From Planctomycetia bacterium (GTDB lineage Bacteria; Planctomycetota; Planctomycetia; Pirellulales; Thermoguttaceae), in contig JAUNSJ010000011.1 in the NCBI GenBank assembly GCA_030539295.1, positions 1 to 64,000 on the forward strand: 64,000 bases of DNA, in the 5' to 3' direction. Numbering within the stretch: position 1 is the first letter of the stretch; the number at the start of each line of letters is the position of its first letter. The translations under genes were made by a program, and so were the position numbers. Of the stretch, positions 1 through 8,287 are shown in pieces. The notes beneath the pieces are model-generated. The model saw only the letters and a program-made list of their open reading frames with translations, searched no databases and had not been told where the DNA came from.

Positions 1-242
1 CGGACAATCCATTACTGGCGATTTCCAGACAGTGTGAACTCCTGGATTTTCCTCGTTCGATGCATTCTCATTCTTTTCATCCGAACAGGGCAAGTAAAGA
101 AGAGCTTGAATTGACGTTGACCATCGACAAATATCATCTTGATCGTGTGGGATTTGGCGACTCGGCCGACGCGTTGGTTTGACGTTTTTATCGTTTCCGA
201 CGTCGCCACAGTTCGCTTAGGTATCGTCGCCCGGCGAAAATT
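1..242. other. Left-edge stretch, no gene assigned
   Basis: No recognisable gene is seen here. A minus-strand open frame of 65 codons (12-209) has a basic, Arg/Lys-rich translation, but I recognise no family in it and it has no convincing ribosome binding site. It may be part of an eroded mobile element, since mobile-element debris is common further right. The stretch ends where the first copy of the MITE-like element begins. Confidence 0.3.
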
Positions 243-497
243 TACTTTCTGGAGGGATGAAAAATGACTTATGGGTACGAGCCTATTGCAAAGGAGAGGA
301 AATCGCGTATAATTAAAGAAGAGGATAAGTAAAGGATAATCGTTTCACTTTAAAGAAAAAGCAAAATTAATTGGTCAAAAGAAGGGCAATAAAAGAAATA
401 AGTATGGTAATCAATCCTGCGAGGTGATGAGTGTTAATCCTTAAATATCCTCTACGTTACCATGCCATTTTTGTCCAATGAACCTGGGCCTCTTAAG
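243..497 (+). repeat. MITE-like promoter element, copy A
   Basis: This is one of three full copies (others at 5657-5912 and 7311-7572). Shared blocks in order are TACTTT..GGAGGGAT near the left end, CCTATTGCAAAGGAGA, CGTATAAT, GAGGATAAGTAA, GGATAATCGTTTC, GATGAGT, AATATCCTC, CCATTTTTGTCCAATGAACC and a right end ..CTTAA. The right end read in reverse complement resembles the left end, so the whole unit is an imperfect palindrome. In this copy the internal hairpin has decayed. The element ends about 55 bp before the start of the LRR gene, which makes an ATG at 462 inside the element an unlikely gene start. Confidence 0.7.
286..313 (+). promoter_or_regulatory. Element-borne promoter, copy A
   Basis: TTGCAA (286-291) and TATAAT (308-313) are separated by 16 bp. 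The same pair with the same 16-bp spacing occurs in copies B and C. It points into the downstream LRR membrane protein gene. Confidence 0.6.
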
Positions 498-551
498 GCT
501 GAGGTACGCTGTACAACAATTATATGTGTGATTTCCGAGAAAGGTGTGTCA

Positions 552-2399
552 ATGAATAAATGTTTTGCAATCCTAATCTACTTACTCCTTGTTTTGACTG
601 GAAAAGATTATTTGGACATATATTCATACGGAAAAGAAACGGACAAGAGAGTAACAGATCGTTCGTTGGAGACAGATACATCAGAGCGTATATTTTATGT
701 CGATTGTGATCTCCTTAATGAGAATTCAATTCAAATACCAAATGATGCTCATTTGGGTAAGACTCTTGCTCTTTATCGCAATAAAATCACTTCATTTATT
801 TATCAGGGACACAAGTTAAACTTGTCACCTCAAGAATTTAAAGCTGTCCTTACTGCTCCGAATCTCAAACGATTCGCCGTTCACATGACTGATGAGGGGG
901 ATGGACTTACGCCTTTACTCAGAGCGGAATATTTCCAAGATGTAGAGCCCTTGACATCGTTACAAACCCTGCGTCTTACTGGTGGTATTGTGTCCTGTGA
1001 TTTGTTAAGGGTAATTATGAATCATTGTCCGAGTCTTGAACATTTAAGTCTCGATGTAGCGGTTGATCCTAATGATTGCGAGAATAATGACTCTTTGACA
1101 TGTAATTCGATAGAGATACCGCCTGGCATAACGCTGTGGCCTCTTGAAATTGGAGATACCATACTATTCAATAATAGCTTGGCAACCTTTTCGCCCTCCG
1201 ACTCCATTGGGAGCCTTATTGCAGGCGAATACAGTACGAAAATTAAGCCGTTTAATTGTCAAAACCTCGAAAGATTTCCCAACTTAAAGGCGATATTACT
1301 TTACAATGCCTTCATTGATCATGCATCACTGCAAAGCGCCATCAATAATCTAAGCACGTTATCACTAAACAACTGCCGTATTCAGACTTCGGGATCGCTA
1401 TCATCGGTTACTTCTCCGCTCTCTTTTCTTCGACTCAAGCATTGCATGTTTGATTCGTCGCTTCTTAATTCTCTTCTAGCGTTGAGCGAGTTACAGGTTG
1501 TGAATCTTAGTTATTCACATTTGGGGACAAACCCTCTTTTACCTTTGGCAACCACAGCTTCATCAAAACTGGAGGGAATCTTTCTATCTCATACAAGTAT
1601 TACAGATGCCGATATAGTTCACCTTGTGGAATTAAAAAAACTGCTTCTTGTTGATTTATCATTTACCGCAGTAACGGATAATTGTGTCGAACACCTTCTC
1701 AAAAACAAATCTCTTACGTATGTATTGTGCAATGGATGTAACATTTCCACAGAAGGCGTACAACGACTGATTCAGAATGGAAAAATTGTTCTTAGACATG
1801 ATAGTGAAATTGGGGCCGCTATCGGAACGAGTCTAAAAGAATTTAACAGAAATAAATCTGCGCCACATATTCCATTATATATATCAGGTGAATTATTTGA
1901 TGATCTTGAGGATAAGTTCAATATTTTTTCAGAAGACGGCCAGCCGTTCGAAAACCAGGAGCCGGAGAAAGGCAACAGAACCTCGATGATATTTCATGTT
2001 TTAATTAATATATTTTTAGCAGTTGGCATTGTATACACATCGTATATAATGCTTATAACATTAAAACGGGTTTCGAAAAATAATCGAATATCATCGATTT
2101 CGTTAATTGTCACTACAATCCTTTGCTATTTATTTTTGTTTCCTATTCGGTGGCGATTCCGAACGCCACAAACTTTTACCGAAACAATTGTAGTAATCAC
2201 CTTTCCTTGGGTTTTTTCATTATATATTTCCATAATTGTTTATGGATATAAACATCCAAAATATGGAATAAAAATATTTGCATCTAAAAAGTGTAATAAG
2301 AAAGATATGGAGGTGTGGGTTTATTTAGGCTTATTGTGTTTGTTTATGATTATAATGGTTATAATGTATTATATAATATTTGTATTTTTGTGTATCTGA
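552..2399 (+). CDS. Leucine-rich-repeat membrane protein
   Basis: This is a 615-residue protein from the ATG at 552. An in-frame ATG at 462 lies inside the repeated element and would precede the signal sequence, so 552 is preferred. The N-terminus is a hydrophobic signal or anchor (MNKCFAILIYLLLVLTG). Residues about 90-430 contain degenerate leucine-rich repeats of the kind 'LxxLxxVxLSxTxITDxxxxxL', clearest around residues 290-430. After an acidic linker (..ENQEPEKGN..) the last 130 residues hold about four transmembrane helices. The likely topology is an extracytoplasmic LRR domain anchored by a C-terminal membrane bundle. The gene is AT-rich and is driven by the promoter in element copy A. 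Its function is unknown. LRR proteins can act as recognition or immunity modules, but this is inference. Confidence 0.75.
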   Translation: MNKCFAILIYLLLVLTGKDYLDIYSYGKETDKRVTDRSLETDTSERIFYVDCDLLNENSIQIPNDAHLGKTLALYRNKITSFIYQGHKLNLSPQEFKAVLTAPNLKRFAVHMTDEGDGLTPLLRAEYFQDVEPLTSLQTLRLTGGIVSCDLLRVIMNHCPSLEHLSLDVAVDPNDCENNDSLTCNSIEIPPGITLWPLEIGDTILFNNSLATFSPSDSIGSLIAGEYSTKIKPFNCQNLERFPNLKAILLYNAFIDHASLQSAINNLSTLSLNNCRIQTSGSLSSVTSPLSFLRLKHCMFDSSLLNSLLALSELQVVNLSYSHLGTNPLLPLATTASSKLEGIFLSHTSITDADIVHLVELKKLLLVDLSFTAVTDNCVEHLLKNKSLTYVLCNGCNISTEGVQRLIQNGKIVLRHDSEIGAAIGTSLKEFNRNKSAPHIPLYISGELFDDLEDKFNIFSEDGQPFENQEPEKGNRTSMIFHVLINIFLAVGIVYTSYIMLITLKRVSKNNRISSISLIVTTILCYLFLFPIRWRFRTPQTFTETIVVITFPWVFSLYISIIVYGYKHPKYGIKIFASKKCNKKDMEVWVYLGLLCLFMIIMVIMYYIIFVFLCI

Positions 2400-2401
2400 A
2401 T

Positions 2402-2497
2402 ATGTCCAATGACTTTTCAGGTGGTGAACAGACGCCTGATAATCAAGAGTCAGAGAAAGGGAAAACGCAGAAACCGGAAGACAAGTCATGCTTATGA
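2402..2497 (+). CDS. Possible 31-residue acidic peptide, tail motif
   Basis: The ATG lies two bases after the LRR gene stop. The short frame encodes MSNDFSGGEQTPDNQESEKG and a Lys/Pro-rich end. Its tail resembles a 24-residue frame at 5074-5148, which starts with DQTSEDGESES, and also the linker of the LRR protein (ENQEPEKGN). The repeated coding-type similarity suggests it is a remnant tail of a gene family rather than random sequence. No strong ribosome binding site is seen, and it may not be an independent gene. Confidence 0.25.
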   Translation: MSNDFSGGEQTPDNQESEKGKTQKPEDKSCL

Positions 2498-2644
2498 AAA
2501 TGATAACGATATATTTCCCCATGAACTACGGAAAATAGAGTGTATTTTCGACGTGAACATGTACCGTAACGATCAAACCACGATTTATGAAGGGGTGCGT
2601 CAAGAATCTCCCAAAAAACCTTCACAACTTGGCATTTGCATGCA

Positions 2645-2673
2645 TTGACACGCGAATTTCGATAGGGTATAAT
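2645..2673 (+). promoter_or_regulatory. Consensus sigma70 promoter
   Basis: TTGACA (2645-2650), a 17-bp spacer and TATAAT (2668-2673) form a perfect consensus promoter. The expected transcription start falls at or next to the ATG at 2680, so the transcript would be leaderless. Confidence 0.7.
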
Positions 2674-2679
2674 AGAGGT

Positions 2680-2832
2680 ATGAAAACCACAGCATACAAC
2701 CGTAATACGTTTTTTACCGACACTGGTCGCTGTGGAGATTCTCTGTTCGTAAACGCCGAAAAAATGTCACTACGGCCTCCTGACCAATTATACGCCAGAT
2801 TTTTCGGGCCACTTAACATTGCAAAGGAATAA
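2680..2832 (+). CDS. Possible 50-residue leaderless protein
   Basis: The ATG sits seven bases after a perfect -10 box. The 50-residue product (starting MKTTAYNRNTFFTDTGRCGD) has no recognised family, no signal peptide and no membrane segment. It may be the truncated 5' end of a larger gene lost during rearrangement, because the following 260 bp hold nothing recognisable. The promoter is the main reason to list it. Confidence 0.3.
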   Translation: MKTTAYNRNTFFTDTGRCGDSLFVNAEKMSLRPPDQLYARFFGPLNIAKE

Positions 2833-3094
2833 TTTATGAGAAAACGTCACCACTATTTTTATACTACAAAATGGTTTGTTGTATTAGTGATAACAGGTTA
2901 GGTGGTAAGAGGACACATGCAATGCTGGGAAGCAACATGTTTTGTACCGCTAAGTGTCCTATAACTTTAAAGTACTTTAGTCATCCTTAAATAATTCCCA
3001 AAATTAATAATGGTCGATCATTTTAGTCCTCAAATACTATTGTGCTAGTCATAGTTTGTGTCACAGAACCGTTTTTACATAAGGTGTGCATTTT

Positions 3095-3397
3095 ATGAAC
3101 AAATTCTATTATGTCATTTGTTTCCACATTCTATTAGATTTGATACTTTCTTATGTATGTATTACAGATACTGATCCAAACAGGGAGTCGACTATTGCAT
3201 GGTGTATATTTTTCGCAATCGATTTTCCCACGTCTTTCCTTATGCCAGTATTGGGCAGTTTAATAAATAATACATATCTTGTAGAGTATCTTTTATCAAA
3301 CATTTACTTGGAAATGTTTTTTTACTCATGTATAACAGTCGCTCTTGGAGCGTTAAACTGGATTCTTATAACTACTTTAATTAAATGGGTAGTATAA
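3095..3397 (+). CDS. Small membrane protein, unknown family
   Basis: This is a 100-residue hydrophobic protein with about three transmembrane segments (near residues 3-22, 36-57 and 76-97). The ATG at 3095 follows AAGGTG at 3081, a usable ribosome binding site. An upstream GTG at 3086 is possible but overlaps that site. It is AT-rich like its neighbours and lies between the LRR gene and a decayed transposase. Its role is unknown. Small membrane proteins of this kind are common as immunity proteins in polymorphic-toxin loci, which is inference only. Confidence 0.5.
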   Translation: MNKFYYVICFHILLDLILSYVCITDTDPNRESTIAWCIFFAIDFPTSFLMPVLGSLINNTYLVEYLLSNIYLEMFFYSCITVALGALNWILITTLIKWVV

Positions 3398-3441
3398 TGC
3401 ACAGGAAAAATGATGAGTAAAATTATATTCGCTGGAGAGGA

Positions 3442-4020
3442 ATGATGTCGAACTTGAAGTCATGTGAGTCATTGACGAAGAGAGTACCAGACATCTTTTT
3501 CGAGGCAAGCGGACGATGTGCGACTATTTTCGAGAGCAAAATTACAATTACGAGGTTGAATCAGGTGTGGCGAGTGACATTATATGCATTCGGCTGTCAC
3601 GAGGTTTTTGTGTGCCTTATGGCAGTAATTGACAGGTACATGCGCTACGTGATCGCTTGGGAATGATCAACAATCTTTGATAACGACTTTTGCATACGCT
3701 ACGTTGAGAAAGCGTTGCGAACAGGTGATCCAACATTATTTAATACGAACCATCGAGTACATTACACAAGTGAGAATTTTATCGCAGTACTCGAGAGCCA
3801 CTTAATCTAAATCCGCATGGACGGTCGCTGTCGAACATGCGATATAACATCTTGCTAGAGCGACTTTATCGCCGTGAAAGAAGAGGAGGTATACATGAAA
3901 GACCAGGACGACGTATCGAACTGCCACTGGAGTCACGGCGTGTATTGTGAATTTTGCAAAAGACGACGGATCATTCGATACTTGGGAGTGTTCCGGAAAA
4001 GAAACGGCCAAAAAAACTGA
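3442..4020 (+). pseudogene. Decayed IS3-family transposase (OrfB)
   Basis: Reading one frame through three internal stops (3664, 3808-3810 and about 3856) gives a recognisable IS3-type integrase core. It runs NQVWRVTLYAF, AVIDRYMRYVIAWE, DFCIRYVEKALRTGDP, LFNTN, YTSENFIAVLE, IRMDGRCR, KEEEVYM and CEFCKRRRIIRYLG. These correspond to the family blocks NQVWxTDITYI, AVIDxYSRKVxxWE, FNTDQGSQFTS, SMDGRGR, KYEEVYL and YNxxRPHQxLGY. The catalytic Asp of the first block, the Asp of FNTD and the Glu of the third block are all replaced, so the element is dead. It marks old transposition into the island. Confidence 0.8.
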
Positions 4021-4393
4021 AAAAATGCGAAAAATACGACATTAGTGCGATTTTTTTACTTGACAGGATACTTCGAATGAATTAGAATAAAGAAGTGGTT
4101 GCTTGGTGCAGGCATAAAGGAAAAGCAGCTATGCAACTGTTCTTTTTTATCGCCCCGACGCGGGTGATGCTGCACGGCAGCCTGCCACAAAAAACATCAA
4201 ACGATCCACCCTGTTCATTCCTTTTTTTCTATCGAAAAAAGGAGACAACTTAAAATACTTCGTTTTGTGAGCTGTAGACGATCGCGATTTTTTGTTATAT
4301 CCAAAAAGAAAGTTATAAAGGATGAGTTGTACGATATCTAATATTGGCGCAAAACACGTTTATAAAACTTAAACTTGAACGGGAGTAATATTA
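4021..4393. other. Intergenic stretch with a 27-bp dispersed repeat
   Basis: No gene is visible. Positions 4229-4255 hold CTATCGAAAAAAGGAGACAA followed by CTTAAAA, which recurs exactly at 8142-8168. Both copies lie upstream of a cassette gene (about 140 and 120 bp before the ATG), and both are preceded by GATCC within about 25 bp. The segment at 4080-4200 is unassigned. Confidence 0.5.
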
Positions 4394-5167
4394 ATGATAA
4401 AAACAAAGACGTTTATAACAGTAGTATATTCGGTCATAACTTTGGTGTTCATAATCCTCAATATTACTTATGGCGTATTCACTAACGGAACTCAGTTTAA
4501 TAAGTTTAATGAGCCATGCACGATTCAAAGTACCTTGTTTTATTATTTATGGGCGTTTTTATCTCCTTGGTACATTGTACTTCTGCATTTCATGAATTCT
4601 CTATTAAATAAATGGAATATAAATAATGGAAAAGCTACTTATGACTTACCTGGAATGACAACGGAATCGAACTCCGTTCACTTATATGTTTTAGTTTGTT
4701 TGATTTATCTACTGTGCACTATTGGTATACTTTTATTGTGTATTTTATTTACTACGACAGTAGTACGTTGCATTCCAGTATTTATTTTCGGCTGTTATCT
4801 GCTGCTAATGTGCGTTATCTGTTTCTTGATTTTATTATATTGTAAATTGCATAAGATTAAATATGAGTATGTAAAACTGCTACTATTTAATTCTCTTGTT
4901 GGGACTTTATCTTTTGGCTCAATTATATTATATATTTCATTCCTGTTACGCTATACTGTTTCGCCTAATCCTTTATTTATTATTTCAATAACACTTGCTA
5001 TATTTAGTTTCTCCTTTACGATCATTTACTCCAATTTCTCTCTCCTTGGTGAAGTTCCCACAGTTTTTCAGACATGGATCAAACGTCTGAAGACGGTGAG
5101 TCGGAGAGTAAAAAGAGACAAACGACGGACAACAGGCAACGTTTGTGAAAATGAGAACAACAAATAA
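4394..5167 (+). CDS. Polytopic membrane protein, unknown family
   Basis: This 257-residue protein has about six hydrophobic helices (near residues 5-27, 45-67, 95-117, 122-146, 160-182 and 190-215) and a strongly basic cytoplasmic tail rich in Arg and Lys. The ATG follows CGGGAG at 4380-4385. No family is recognised. The last 75 bp also encode, in another frame, a 24-residue acidic peptide similar to the frame after the LRR gene, so the 3' end belongs to a repeated sequence family in the island. Membrane immunity protein is one possibility, not shown. Confidence 0.55.
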   Translation: MIKTKTFITVVYSVITLVFIILNITYGVFTNGTQFNKFNEPCTIQSTLFYYLWAFLSPWYIVLLHFMNSLLNKWNINNGKATYDLPGMTTESNSVHLYVLVCLIYLLCTIGILLLCILFTTTVVRCIPVFIFGCYLLLMCVICFLILLYCKLHKIKYEYVKLLLFNSLVGTLSFGSIILYISFLLRYTVSPNPLFIISITLAIFSFSFTIIYSNFSLLGEVPTVFQTWIKRLKTVSRRVKRDKRRTTGNVCENENNK

Positions 5168-5656
5168 ATCGTCCGCAAAGACAATACGTTCGTGAAATTG
5201 TGACGTGAACGCACACCGCGGTGGTCAAGCCATTTGATATTTGACAATCCGTTATGCGTCAAATCCGTTTAGCGTAGAGAATTGGTGAATGGAGTCTCCC
5301 ACCTGAAATTTCGATTCGTGGCAAGGTCTTCCTCGCCAGGCAGTAAAAGATGACCTCATTCGGTGTTTAACCGTTAAGACATGTTGGCATAATGTTCAAT
5401 CAATCATGCGAGATACACCAAAGGTGCCACGTCTCAATGATGCATTGCTTCGATACGTCCGCACAAAAGAACCCATCGACCAGGCAAAAGATTTAAATCC
5501 GATAGAATAAGAGGGCTCATTATGTGTTCGATGAACTCTTCCGGCGAGACAATCTTCTTGCCCTTAATAGCCATGCCGCTGCGAGGAGCGTTCTGGGCCG
5601 GGAGCTGGGCGTGAATCGAAGAAGAACCAATCGCCTGAATACCGTTCCTTGCGGGG
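5168..5656. other. Intergenic stretch, no gene assigned
   Basis: No convincing gene is seen in these roughly 490 bp. Minus-strand open frames run through 5434-5774 but have no recognisable motif and partly overlap the adjacent repeat element. GC content rises locally around 5520-5660, which suggests a fragment of foreign or core DNA caught between island cassettes. Confidence 0.3.
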
Positions 5657-5912
5657 GGCACTTTAAGGAGGGATAAAAAATAAATTGTGGATACAACCCT
5701 ATTGCAAAAGAGTTGAAGCCGAATATAATAACATTAGAGGATAAGTAAGGATGATCGTTTCCCTCTTTGGACAAGCCAGATTAAGCGTCTCAAAAGAGGG
5801 ACGATATTTGAAGCATATATCACAATCTGTCCCCGATGGGAGATGAGTATTACCCCTGAATATCCTCGACGATACAATGCCATTTTTTGTCCAATGAACC
5901 GGGTCCACTTAA
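5657..5912 (+). repeat. MITE-like promoter element, copy B
   Basis: This full-length copy ends 25 bp before the SUKH gene start. The left end reads CACTTTAAGGAGGGATAAAA and the right end ..GGGTCCACTTAAA. Reverse-complementing the right end gives TTTAAGTGGACC, similar to the left end, so the ends form imperfect terminal inverted repeats. The internal blocks GAGGATAAGTAAGG and its mirror (CCTGAATATCCTC) also face each other. A hairpin is well preserved: arms 5754-5770 and 5791-5805 pair ATCGTTTCCCTCTTTGG with CAAAAGAGGGACGAT. Confidence 0.75.
5702..5729 (+). promoter_or_regulatory. Element-borne promoter, copy B
   Basis: TTGCAA (5702-5707) and TATAAT (5724-5729) are separated by 16 bp, identical in layout to copies A and C. 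It reads toward the SUKH gene through the element hairpin, giving a 5' leader of about 200 nt. Confidence 0.6.
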
Positions 5913-5937
5913 ACACTAACCCTTGGAGATCATCAAT

Positions 5938-6540
5938 ATGGACGAGTATTATAATGAAATGAATGCGTTAATGTCTCAAGTAAAGCCCTTAGTATCGAAC
6001 TGTGAATACCAGACGATGTGGGTATTACCTGCATTGAACACAGATGAGTTGACTGAGGAGGAGAAAGCATTCTATTTACAGTTACCGCAGACCGTAAAAA
6101 CGTGGCTGTCTTTGACTAACGGATGGTGTGGCTCCAGACAAGATATATACGGCCTTCAAGATATTATTAGGGTTTCTGATGAATATCCAAATTGGTTTAA
6201 AAAAGGGTGGATACCAATTGCTGATGGTGGTTGTTTCAACTATTTTGTCATCGTGCCACAAAAGGACAAACCGGAATATCAATGGCCTGTAGTATACATC
6301 GACGCAAATATTGAGGATTTGACTGGTGATACAGGCATAACATGTATCGTATCATCAAGTGCGACTGTATTCTATCGTGAAGAGCTTAAGCTAAACATTC
6401 GCGACATTGAATTATATAAGGACGGTATGGACCTCGACGATTTAGATAACGACCCCATGTGGTTCTTCGATATAAATAAAGCCATGGCGATAGATCCTAT
6501 GATAACAACATATAATCTGCCACTGCCATGGGAAGTGTGA
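5938..6540 (+). CDS. SUKH (SMI1/KNR4-like) immunity-type protein, copy 1
   Basis: This 200-residue protein carries the SUKH-domain pattern: a helix-rich N-terminus, 'LPQTVKTWLSLTNGWCG' near residues 49-65, and 'GWIPIADGGCFNYFVIV' near residues 95-111, followed by beta strands. SUKH proteins are immunity proteins against polymorphic (often nuclease) toxins. The ATG at 5938 follows TTGGAGAT. The TTG at 5923 is an alternative but sits in the ribosome binding site. The first 160 residues are almost identical to the gene at 9438-10034, while the C-terminal 40 residues differ, so one copy arose by recent duplication followed by partial divergence or gene conversion. No cognate toxin is in the window. 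Confidence 0.85.
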   Translation: MDEYYNEMNALMSQVKPLVSNCEYQTMWVLPALNTDELTEEEKAFYLQLPQTVKTWLSLTNGWCGSRQDIYGLQDIIRVSDEYPNWFKKGWIPIADGGCFNYFVIVPQKDKPEYQWPVVYIDANIEDLTGDTGITCIVSSSATVFYREELKLNIRDIELYKDGMDLDDLDNDPMWFFDINKAMAIDPMITTYNLPLPWEV

Positions 6541-6623
6541 ACAGATTTATGAAAAGATACAACAAAGATTATTGTGTCTATATATTTTTAAGATGACGGC
6601 AAGACCCTAAAATGAGGACACCA

Positions 6624-6671
6624 ATGAATAACACCAAGATGAATGATCGACTACGGCGCTTTGTAATCTGA
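6624..6671 (+). pseudogene. Truncated copy of the small membrane-anchor ORF
   Basis: A 15-codon frame, starting at an ATG after GAGGAC, encodes MNNTKMNDRLRRFVI and then stops. The block AATGATCGACTACGGCG plus TTTGTAATCTG is shared with the start of the ORF at 9080, which continues into a membrane helix. The 100 bp before it (6541-6625) also match the sequence after the second SUKH gene (10035-10126). The region is therefore a recombination mosaic. Confidence 0.5.
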
Positions 6672-6713
6672 CCAACGTTGACGGTGATCAAACATTTAAA
6701 GGAATGTGATAGA

Positions 6714-7256
6714 ATGAAATCCCAAAACGAGCTTCATAAGAAACTTTATTACTCGGCAGAAAGAGTATTTGTCATTAGATCCAATAATTTATCTTTGATT
6801 TCAAAAGAAATACAAGAAGAATTGTTGTTTAATGATCGTCTGTGGATTATTGATGGGAACAGATGTAGAACCGAGAGGGGGATTTTTAGAGAATTTCATA
6901 CAACAATGTTTTTTCCTGAACCAGTGTGTGATAGCTGGGACGCTATGATAGATTGGTTAAGTGATTTAAGTTGGGTTAATTATATTGACGAGAGAAATGC
7001 AAGTATTACGCAAAGCCACTTTATTATTATCCGCAACGCAACACGACTTGGAGAATTGAATGACGGAAGCAGGAGAATCTTTTTTAATATGATGTCTGAT
7101 TTTGAAAATGCTCGGTGGAAAACACTGAGTCGTTCTCGAAAAGGTGTTTTCCGATTTATCTTGGCTTGTCCGAATTCAGAATATTCCACTCTTCGCTCAA
7201 ATCTGACAGAATATGGTATTCCGTATTCCGAAATAGGAGGCGTACAACATGTGTGA
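6714..7256 (+). CDS. Barstar-like inhibitor domain protein
   Basis: The 180-residue protein begins at an ATG preceded by AAAGGAA. Residues about 38-95 match the barstar pattern: a strand and turn 'LWIIDGNRCRT', a helix, 'FFPEPVCDSWDAMIDWLSDL', then 'WVNY' and a beta strand. In barstar this is the ribonuclease-binding region, with the conserved NWDA / DxLxDL helix. The cysteine-free core and an extra C-terminal extension make it longer than classic barstar (about 90 residues). It lies 170 bp after a SUKH gene, which strengthens an immunity role against a nuclease toxin. The specific partner is not visible. Confidence 0.75.
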   Translation: MKSQNELHKKLYYSAERVFVIRSNNLSLISKEIQEELLFNDRLWIIDGNRCRTERGIFREFHTTMFFPEPVCDSWDAMIDWLSDLSWVNYIDERNASITQSHFIIIRNATRLGELNDGSRRIFFNMMSDFENARWKTLSRSRKGVFRFILACPNSEYSTLRSNLTEYGIPYSEIGGVQHV

Positions 7257-7310
7257 AGCCGTAAAAATAGAACTTTTCTAATCGCTAATGGTTGACCGTT
7301 CCAGTGGAAG

Positions 7311-7572
7311 TGTACTTTTAGGGGGATAAAAAACCATTTGTGAGTACAACCCTATTGTAAAGGAGAAAAAACCGCGTATAATCAGATAAGAGGATAAGTA
7401 AGGATAATTGTTTCCCTCCTTAGACGAACCTGATGAAACGTCTTAGAAGAGAGACAATATACGAAACGTGTACTGTAACCAATCATCCGTGGGGGGATGA
7501 GTACTACCCCCCCTGAATATCCTCTGTGGTACAATACCATTTTTTGTTCAACGAACCGTGTCCACTTAAAAG
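7311..7572 (+). repeat. MITE-like promoter element, copy C
   Basis: This full-length copy begins GTACTTTTAGGGGGATAAAA and ends CCACTTAAAAGTCA. The outermost ACTTTTA / TAAAAGT is a perfect inverted repeat. The internal hairpin arms are 7407-7426 (ATTGTTTCCCTCCTTAGACG) and 7439-7458 (CGTCTTAGAAGAGAGACAAT). They differ from copy B in sequence but keep base pairing, including an extra AGACG/CGTCT closing stem. Compensatory change of this kind suggests the hairpin is maintained. Confidence 0.75.
7355..7382 (+). promoter_or_regulatory. Element-borne promoter, copy C
   Basis: TTGTAA (7355-7360), a 16-bp spacer and TATAAT (7377-7382) have the same layout as copies A and B. It reads toward the gene at 7599. 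Confidence 0.6.
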
Positions 7573-7598
7573 TCACAGACTATTGGGAGATTTTCAAA

Positions 7599-8051
7599 AT
7601 GAATTTACCAAATGTTTTGTTACATTGCGTCATAAAATACAGTAGCGAATCCAAAATTATTGACATACGTGTAATAGGTTCCATTGCAAAAATTGCCATC
7701 CACAACGAAGACATAATTGAGAATCTCAATATGGATGCCAGCCAGTACAGTACAACAGTTTTCCGTATACATTCATGTTATTTTTTTTCAAAGTATAATC
7801 CCGAACATCCTGTACTTTCATGTTATTTGTCGTTAAATAATATAGCTCAGGTACTAAGGACAAATGAATTTGGTTATTATGTTCCAGCCGAGGACAAAAA
7901 AATGTTTTTTAACGAAATAAAACAGGGATATTCACTTGCATATGGAAAACATATCGCGCAATATAAATGGTTATTTCAAATCAAATCAAGTTCAGATGTG
8001 TTTCATACCATTATATCTGACTTAAATGACATTGATATTTCATTCGAGTAA
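7599..8051 (+). CDS. Small protein of unknown family, cassette gene
   Basis: The product is 150 residues from the ATG at 7599. The frame is open from 7497, but its first 34 codons lie mostly inside repeat element copy C, so the later start, 26 bp past the element, is chosen. It follows TTGGGAGA. The protein is soluble-looking, mixed alpha/beta, with many aromatic residues and no signal peptide. No family is recognised. Its position behind the same promoter element as a SUKH gene and an LRR gene suggests it is another immunity-type cassette, which is inference. Confidence 0.55.
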   Translation: MNLPNVLLHCVIKYSSESKIIDIRVIGSIAKIAIHNEDIIENLNMDASQYSTTVFRIHSCYFFSKYNPEHPVLSCYLSLNNIAQVLRTNEFGYYVPAEDKKMFFNEIKQGYSLAYGKHIAQYKWLFQIKSSSDVFHTIISDLNDIDISFE

Positions 8052-8141
8052 CAGTCTTAAATGAACATCCCGGTAATTTCGACAAAAGTAGCGAGGAAAA
8101 CAGGACGTAAGACAAATACAAGGTTAAGTGATCCCCATTTC

Positions 8142-8168
8142 CTATCGAAAAAAGGAGACAACTTAAAA
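8142..8168 (+). repeat. 27-bp dispersed repeat, second copy
   Basis: The sequence from CTATCGAAAAAAGGAGACAA onward is identical to 4229-4255. Both copies are in the plus orientation upstream of island genes. It includes GGAGACAACTT, which could pass for a ribosome binding site, but no start codon follows closely. It may be the conserved end of a mobile element or a shared leader. Confidence 0.5.
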
Positions 8169-8287
8169 ATTAGATTGAGAGGAAAAACAAAAGGATGGTT
8201 TAGTAATTGAATTATGGGTCAATACAAAAGCAAAGACAATTGAGACGGCTTACCCTATTAATAAAACCCTTTATGTGGAGTAGAACA

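Noticed and set aside
462-551. Start of the LRR gene at ATG 462
   Set aside because: This ATG is within the repeated element sequence shared by copies B and C, while the ATG at 552 begins a proper signal peptide.
5699-5916. Minus-strand frames inside repeat elements B and C with similar peptides
   Set aside because: The peptide similarity follows from the shared non-coding element; no start or ribosome binding site, and copy A does not keep the frame.
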